NCBI GenBank assembly: GCA_003693705.1
Contig: RBZT01000146.1
Coordinates: 1-64,000 of the forward strand
Direction of reading: 5' to 3'
Origin: Polymyxa betae
Taxonomy: Eukaryota; Endomyxa; Phytomyxea; Plasmodiophorida; Plasmodiophoridae
Length of the DNA: 64,000 bases
The stretch's first letter is position 1. Each line of letters opens with the position of its first letter. Both the position numbers and the translations under genes were made by a program. Of the stretch, positions 57,561-64,000 are shown one piece after another. A model generated the notes under the pieces. It ran no database searches, was not told where the DNA came from, and worked only from the letters and a program-made list of their open reading frames with translations.

Positions 57561-58810
57561 TCGCCTTAGATCCAGTCTGATAGGTTTCGAAAGGTGCTGC
57601 TGTGCAACCGAAGTTGCCGTTGCAGACGTGTTCCTGCCTTCACTGGAAACTGTTCATTGAGAATGCAGTTAGTCGAAATCACGGCCAACCAACTAGTGGC
57701 AGGATCTGTGGAGCTGCATACTGCCTTTCTGTCCTCTCCATTGGTGTGTCATGCTGCTGACCAGATCAGGAAAGAACAGTGAGTGGTCGAATACACAGAA
57801 TGATAGGAATGGTGATTATTGCAGTGGGACGATTTATACACAGACCAGATGAGTGATGCAGTTCAATAAGAGATGAAGCTTGCAACTGTCAAAATCGGCT
57901 GCGTGTAAAATTTCTTTTCAGGAAAAGAAAGAAGGCCGTGTGGGCTTTGAGAATGCATGCAACAGACTTGATTCAACGAATGTTAAGCGACGTCAGTTAT
58001 CGGCCCGAATCGTGTCTGCAGTCGTGCTGTAAATAAAGATGGCAAAGGACTGATGGGATATCTGGCGCAGCTCGAAACAACAAACGAATGACCCATTCTG
58101 GCACTTTGATTAAAGCAAATGGTATAACCAAAGGTCAATGACCTTGTTTCGCGACTAACGAAAGTGATTCTTGGAAGACGCGGTTTGATTTATCATTTGA
58201 AATCAGCGCTCTGTACATGGATATTTACTGAACCAATTTTTGTTTGCATTCTTTATGTCTAAAAAAGTGAAGAATGCTGACTGCAAATGGCCAACAGGAG
58301 CGTCTTCTATCGAAAATTGATAAATTCCAGCAAGCTGGGAGTGCAAGCAGAGAACATCTCTCCATCCACGCCTGACAGATGGAATCTGTTTGCTTCACTC
58401 TCAAAAACATTCTGTGCAGAATTTAAGCCATTAAGTATCGATAAAAGCAGGATTATTTAACAGATGATTCGGGTAGGATTCAGTATTTTGTGCAGCTGCG
58501 AATGGAATTCGACTGAGCCTACAGCGCAACTGGGACTCATGATTTTACAGCTGATATCGAAAAGCAATAAAGCACGGGATGTAACTGGTATCTGTACCGT
58601 CTTCCGGCTTGAGATCCCGACGGAAACCAAATAAGCAATATGAAGGAGAAATTGAGACCAACAGGACATTGAAAGCACGAAAAATAAAAATAACGAGAAA
58701 ATTTTTCAAAATTATGCGCGATCAGCGGAGTCCGTGATGGGAATCTGAAAGCAGTTCCAGGCTAAGAACTGAGATCGGCTGCCCTACATTAGCTTGAAGA
58801 TTTTCATTCA

Positions 58811-59497
58811 ATGGGGAAAGCTCGCAAAACGAGGAAGTTCGCTCAAGTCAAACGTCTTCTGAACCCCAACGATGCCCGCCTGAAGGCCAATGCGGCCAAG
58901 CAAGAAACCGAATTAAAAAAGAAGAAAGAAAGTACGGTTAGAAAAGTCGAGCAGACGACTCGAGCTTTGTTCTTCAGCTACAACACAGCTTTAGGTACAA
59001 TTTGTTTATCGTCATTCAAGATTCGTATTCAACATCATTAATAGGCCCTCCTTATCACATTCTGATTGATACCAACTTTATCAATGCATCCATCCAGAAC
59101 CGTCTAGATATTGTGAAGGGCATGATGGATTGTTTGCTGGCCAAATGCACCCCTTACATCACCGATTGTGTTATGGGAGAATTGGAGAAGCTCGGTCCGA
59201 AATACCGCCTTGCCTTAAGGTCAGATTTTTAACTTCTCTTATTGAATTTTCTCATGTTCGTGCAGAATCGCTAAAGATTCACGCTTTAAGCGTCTCCCTT
59301 GTCAGCACAAGGGAACTTATGCAGATGATTGTCTTGTCTCTCGAGCGGAGCAGCATAAATGCTATATTGTTGCTACTTGTGATAAGGATTTGAAAAGGCG
59401 CTTAAGAAAGGTGCCAGGTGTCCCTATCATGTACATTCAGGCTCATAAATATTCGATCGAGAGGTTGCCCGATGCTCTCAATGCTCCGAATTTCTAA
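58811..59497 (+). CDS. FCF1: FCF1/Utp24 PIN-domain rRNA processing nuclease
   Basis: Exons 58811-58994, 59045-59219 and 59266-59497 (introns 50 and 46 bp) give 196 aa. FCF1 is the PIN endonuclease that acts on 18S pre-rRNA in the small-subunit processome. The basic N-terminus ([17 protein letters not shown]) is followed by the PIN core with acidic catalytic residues: [45 protein letters not shown] and [12 protein letters not shown]. Length and order match the family. Nearly invariant, so function can be assigned with confidence. Confidence 0.95.
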
Positions 59498-59659
59498 ATC
59501 GATTTATGTCGTCATAGTATTTATAAATCTATTTCGCTTTACAAACTGTTTCCCATCTTATATAGCAAAAGCATCGAATTTTAGAATTCCATCTTAAACA
59601 AGAGTGCTCAAGTTTATTATTAACAACTGAAGAAGAATAAATACCTTCGCCAATGCTTT

Positions 59660-62292
59660 TTATTTCTTCAAGGGGTTCAGGCTGGCAGCCATAATAGCAG
59701 CGACGAATGTCATAATCTGCAAAGTATAAATTTTTCCGGTGCCAATACGAAGTAAGAAACGTACCATCTTGTCTTTAATTTCAACGATGTCTTCAGGCAA
59801 AAGGAAGATGATACTTCCGATCTTACGAGCAACAGATATGGCATATCGAGCATTGAGAAGCTGATCGTCTTTCGTCTGCGCAGGAGTAACAAGCTATCAA
59901 AACAACTTAGTAAAAAGAAGACATTAGTGACCTCGGGTCTCACCTCCCAGTTGATGATGCGGTTCTCAACAGCATACAACAGATCGAAAAAGAACTCGGA
60001 CGTTTTTAGGGACGGGTCCTTGAATGATTGCATGCGAGTTGACCTAGCAGCATTGGCAACCTGAATGATCATTTGTTTGAGTAAACGCAACGCGGATTGT
60101 AATGATCAAACCTTATCATTGGCCCATTGAATGATCTTCTCGTCGGACATGACAACGCCGCCTCCAAGTTGCGTTAAGAATTTAATGATATGGCGACGCA
60201 TCAGTTGCCTGATCATGAGCTGTCTTAGAGCAAATTCGTACATAAAAAAAGGGGACACATACCAGGTGAGGGCCAGAACAAGTTTCCTGTTTCCATCAAC
60301 GATATCCGTTCCGCCAATACCGACCAAGCTGAATTTCAATTGCTTCCCAAGCACAATTACATAGTTCGCATTGCTGATCCGCTTAAACCTTGGATGCAAT
60401 ATGAGCATACGCTTATTCTCTGGCAGCATAGCACACTCACTTGTTACTTGGCTTTTTCTCAACCTTGCTCCAATCCACAATTCCGGGTTCAATGTGGTCA
60501 ATCACTAAGACAGAGAATGGATATGAATGGATTATAATCGTTGAACAGCTACCTTTAAGAAGGACGAGACCATCCTTGCAATCCTCGTAAAGAGCGTTTA
60601 CGTAGACTTCGTGCAGGCCGAGAGTATTAATCCACATTCGGAAAGCTATAGTTATTTTCAGTGAAAACAGAGCAGAAAATGACACAGAATCAAACCTCTT
60701 TCTTCTCGGCTGTCACCAAAGTCGTCATCCATCATTCCTGCTAACTCCATTGCCTGCAAATGTGCTTTAGAAACCGCGACTTAAGTTCGAACAACAACAA
60801 GACCTCTTCCTCAGTCAGAGGGTCCAATCCTGGGCAAGTGTTGAAAATTGAGGCAGTAAACGCCAAGTTTAATCGAGCATTGCCCTTAACAATGTCTCGA
60901 GCCTATGTCATATGTTAGTTCGACAATTATCCAGAACATTATGGTAATATGAGTTGAGTGGCACAGAACCTGAATGAAAGCATGAATGTCAAGCTTCTCT
61001 GCATTGCGAAGGACTCGGTCGGCTCTCTTGGTTAGATCCTTTTCTTCCAGCGCCGATTTGTCACAGCGTTGAGGTGCGATTTGATTGAGCAAGACTGTGT
61101 ACGCTTCAGAGTCCTAGACAATGTTATAAGACATGCAACAAATGTTATGGAACAATATCAAACCTTCACATCAGTAGCGAAGTTCGTGATGCGTTTAGAA
61201 AAGCCAGCGTTTTTTAGATGGTAGTTGAACCAACGAATCAAAAGTTGATCGGGAGGAAGTTTCAACAAATCAGCAAGCTCTTCGCCCTCTTCAAGCAGAC
61301 GAACCAGCTCTGGATGGTTCTTCAGGTTGATCGTGTTCAAGAGTTGCAATTTGACTAAATGCGCTTCAGCTATCAACCGCTAGCGATATCAGAATCAGCG
61401 TTACCGAGCTGCCACACCAGACCAAGAACAAGATGCGGGTGCTTATCACCGCTAGCAAGCTCACTGGCTCCCAAGTTCACTGTCTGGATACCAATAGCTT
61501 TAGCTGAAGCAATCACCAAGTTAAGGTTCTCATTGATCTGTTCATAGACTGCTCAGGTACAGCTCTTCAAAGATGACCCATGATCTAACCTGGAACAGAG
61601 AAAGAGGTTTGTTGTTCTTTTGAAGGTTCAGAGCACGAACATCAATGGTGTCTTTGACAGCTTTGTTAATGAATTTTGAAAGAAGAACACCATCGTTGAC
61701 TTTCTTCGCCAGCTCCTGGCCGTTAACATCGATGGGCAACAGATATCTGTTTAAAGTTTAGAATCATCGATCCGTTTGAGATCCGTCGTACTTGAGATCT
61801 GAGTCCTCTCCAAGAACCTGGTTGATATGTAAAGCGAAAGCAGTCATTTCTTCTTGTGAGAACGAGTGAACACCACCTGCATGGCCTTGAACTTGAATCA
61901 GCTCTTTCTGCTTCTCATAAACCTAATGAAATTTCAGTTTCAAGCAGATATGAGCGAACTCCATTTGATCAACCTTGGCAAAGCCAGCAGCACCAGCTGT
62001 TTTCCCTGTCCGAATCGAAGAAATGATAGCCAGAAACTCATTGAATTCGATAGTTCCAGATCTATCAGTATCAACCTAGATCCAGCATTGGATTAGAGCT
62101 TCGTCAACGTTTAAGTAAAAGCCCAACTTCGGAGATCAATGTCTTCAGCTGAGAAGCATCCTTGAACTCGTTGAGATTTCGGAGGACAGTCTCAAGCTCA
62201 AGAACGTCAATAGAGCCGTTGCCGTTTGTGTCGAATGACGCAAACTCATGGTGGAATTGTTGTAGCTCTGCAGGGGAGAAGGTGAGAGCCAT
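59660..62292 (-). CDS. PLS: Plastin/fimbrin, EF-hand and four CH domains
   Basis: Start ATG at 62292 ([13 protein letters not shown]), stop at 59660. Two EF-hands come first ([12 protein letters not shown] and [12 protein letters not shown], all calcium positions filled), then two actin-binding domains of two CH domains each: [38 protein letters not shown] with [46 protein letters not shown] with LVLALTW, and a final CH with VARKIGS. It bundles actin filaments, with calcium weakening the bundles. At least eight short introns. This is a normal member of the family and a paralogue for the CH-carrier fusion. Confidence 0.93.
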
Positions 62293-63245
62293 GACTGTGA
62301 TAGACAGAATCAGAAATGAGCGAGTCTCCACCGAAGCACACGATCTTTACGGCAAGACGCGTGCTTCTTAGAATATCTACCATGATTCAAGATGGATGCA
62401 GACAACGGCGCCATCTGACTGAAAAATCTGCCTGAGTCCAAAAGAAGAAGAAGTGTGTAAGCTCTTGTAATACGAGGGAACCAAGAATCGCCAAACGCGT
62501 ATTATCTTGTTACATACAGTATGAGCATGAGATGGTGGAAGGCTGCACCGCAGATTGGGATTCCGTCGTGCTCTTTTGTCACTCACATTGACTATCAGCA
62601 TCGCAGTACTCGATTCTATTGGTAGGTTGGGTTTCGAGCTTCAGGCAACGATAACGGTGTATTGGGGCATCTGTGTGCCTGGCCCGTTTCGAATGGAGTA
62701 ATCCAAACCGATCATCTATAAGCAAACAAACAAGAATAGCATCCTTTCATGTTAAGCGAGCAAAAATCGCGTTTCTCAGAGATACATCCGACATAAATAG
62801 GTCAATTATTCGGTGATATTTAGAAATGAGAGTAGAGTAGGAAAGGCTTTTTTACTGTGTGAATGAACGAGCCGGGTTTTATCAGCAAACCAGACAGTCT
62901 GTAAGCAATATGGTTAACGTTGCGAATCCTTGCGGCTATCTATACAGTATGTTGACTCCTCGACCAACAATTACCTTCCGCGATTCTAAAAAGAGAGTAT
63001 ATCAAGTTAAAGTGGCTTTTTAAACATCTCGAAGTCGAGTCGAGTCGTTTGTTGACTTTGTTCGGCCTCACACTTGTTGATTGGCTTTCGTTTTTTTAAA
63101 TCTTCCGAAATCCACTGTACAGGGTAGGGCACAGCCACCGACGCTATTTATAGTTCTGAATGTTTCTCGGATTGCGTTGACCTTATCAGAAGGCCGAAGC
63201 GAAGGCCGCCCGTAGTCGTACGTTCAGGTCACATTGTTTGAGCAC
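62293..63245. other. Divergent intergenic region
   Basis: Lies between the plastin start on the minus strand and the next plus-strand gene. No coding frame stands out. A pyrimidine/GC-mixed segment near 63040-63220 may be the plus-strand promoter. Confidence 0.4.
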
Positions 63246-64000
63246 ATGTTACAAATTCGTAACATTACTCCTCTCATTGTCTGGCTGTTTCTGTGTCTTC
63301 ATTGTATACAAACTTGTGATGCTGTATATCACTTGAGGCCCGCCTTCATTAGCGAAAGAGCTGTCGATCAATTACGGGCGTTCTCAAAGGTTATCAACGG
63401 ATTGCCTTCGGGGCCGCTGACTATTTCGACATTACATCCTGTAGCGAGATCTGGATTGCCTGAGATAATCTCGCTTCTATCGTTAAATAACGACAATGTC
63501 GGATGGACTGTCTGTTAACTATACTTTTCTGAGAATCGGTAAAATAGGATTGTCTGGAGCGCATTCGTCGTAAACCATTACGAAGGCGTCTTGAGCTGTT
63601 GCGAATTGCCGATTATTTAGATATGAGTATAGCTCCACCAGGCCGGCGCTCATTTCTGGAGCTTATAAGCGATATGTATGTGAGAACCTTAACAAAGTCA
63701 ATGAAAGGTGTCGGAAGTCTTTTGAGGTACCGGCGCCAACGAGAAATCGAAGACGAAGAATACCTATTTTCTGTGATTGCAAACGCACTGCCCAGCAGCG
63801 CGCTTTCATCGCCGTCATCTTGCGAATCATGTGTGGAATTACTGCCTTATCTTACAAGGGAATCCATTGATCGCATCTACCCACAAGCTCTTGCATTAGC
63901 CAGGTGTGTGAAGTTTCTGCTGTACTTTAACAGCGGTCTTCTATTACACGAGTTTTTCCTATTAATGTGCATTTAGAAGTGTCAAAAATCGCAAATCGTC
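63246..64000 (+). CDS. Unknown secreted/membrane protein, truncated at the window edge
   Basis: Exon 63246-63497 starts with an apparent signal sequence (LIVWLFLCLHCIQTCDA). Intron 63498-63547 (50 bp) leads in phase to exon 2, which stays open to about 63900 (ERIRRKPLRRRLELLRIADY, SSPSSCESCVELLPYLTRES). A possible donor lies at 63902. Four cysteines are scattered. No family is recognised. Only the 5' part lies in the window. Confidence 0.5.

Noticed and set aside
1-64000. Bacterial features: operons, CRISPR, insertion sequences, tRNA or rRNA genes
   Set aside because: No CRISPR-like repeat-spacer pattern and no tRNA or rRNA gene found by eye; spliced eukaryotic genes throughout. Ribosome-binding sites do not apply.

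Overview
The window is nuclear DNA from a small-genome eukaryote, most likely a unicellular or early-branching one. Nearly every gene is interrupted by GT-AG introns of about 45-60 bp. Genes sit tens to a few hundred bases apart on both strands. The products are eukaryotic: Raptor, Ras, Rab5, eIF4E, plastin, FCF1, TDP1, cytosolic Arg- and Asn-tRNA synthetases, a V-ATPase e subunit and GPI-type surface proteins. TAG, TAA and TGA all end recognisable genes, so the standard code applies. I cannot name the lineage. A plastin with EF-hands plus four CH domains, a TUG homologue and an S28 peptidase would fit an opisthokont or a relative. Exon borders were read by eye. Where I call a gene resolved, the exon lengths sum to a multiple of three with matching phases.

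Layout. 1-3.0 kb holds decayed transposons: a chromodomain gypsy tail, a broken hAT transposase and a spliced PIF/Harbinger transposase. 3.35-19.7 kb is gene dense: a tandem CH-domain/mitochondrial-carrier fusion, Raptor, a TUG/ASPSCR1-like UBX protein, Ras, V-ATPase subunit e, TDP1, a coiled-coil protein and SFT2. 19.7-26.3 kb is a repeat island with an LTR-like end containing a perfect hairpin, a LINE 5' fragment and a Copia RNase H fragment. 26.3-28.5 kb carries an orphan gene, followed by a gypsy gag/protease remnant. 30.6-49.4 kb holds eIF4E, a secreted cysteine-rich peptide, Rab5, FKBP, a helical-repeat protein, a zinc-finger protein, two GPI-type surface proteins, a PH-Ste20 kinase, ArgRS, an S28 peptidase and a SAM protein. 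51.2-64 kb holds a C2/Q-rich protein, AsnRS, a mucin-like secreted protein, mitochondrial ferredoxin, a degenerate kinase-like fragment, FCF1, plastin and a truncated gene at the right edge.

Main novelty. One uninterrupted exon (5440-4039) encodes two fimbrin-type calponin-homology domains and runs into the first repeat of an SLC25 carrier. Two more exons complete all three carrier repeats. This would place an actin-binding module on a solute carrier. A conventional plastin at 59.7-62.3 kb provides a paralogue for comparison. Second is a PUB domain inside a TUG-like protein. Several growth-control genes (Raptor, Ras, V-ATPase e, Rab5, FKBP, eIF4E) lie in this window, but nothing in the sequence shows that they are co-regulated.
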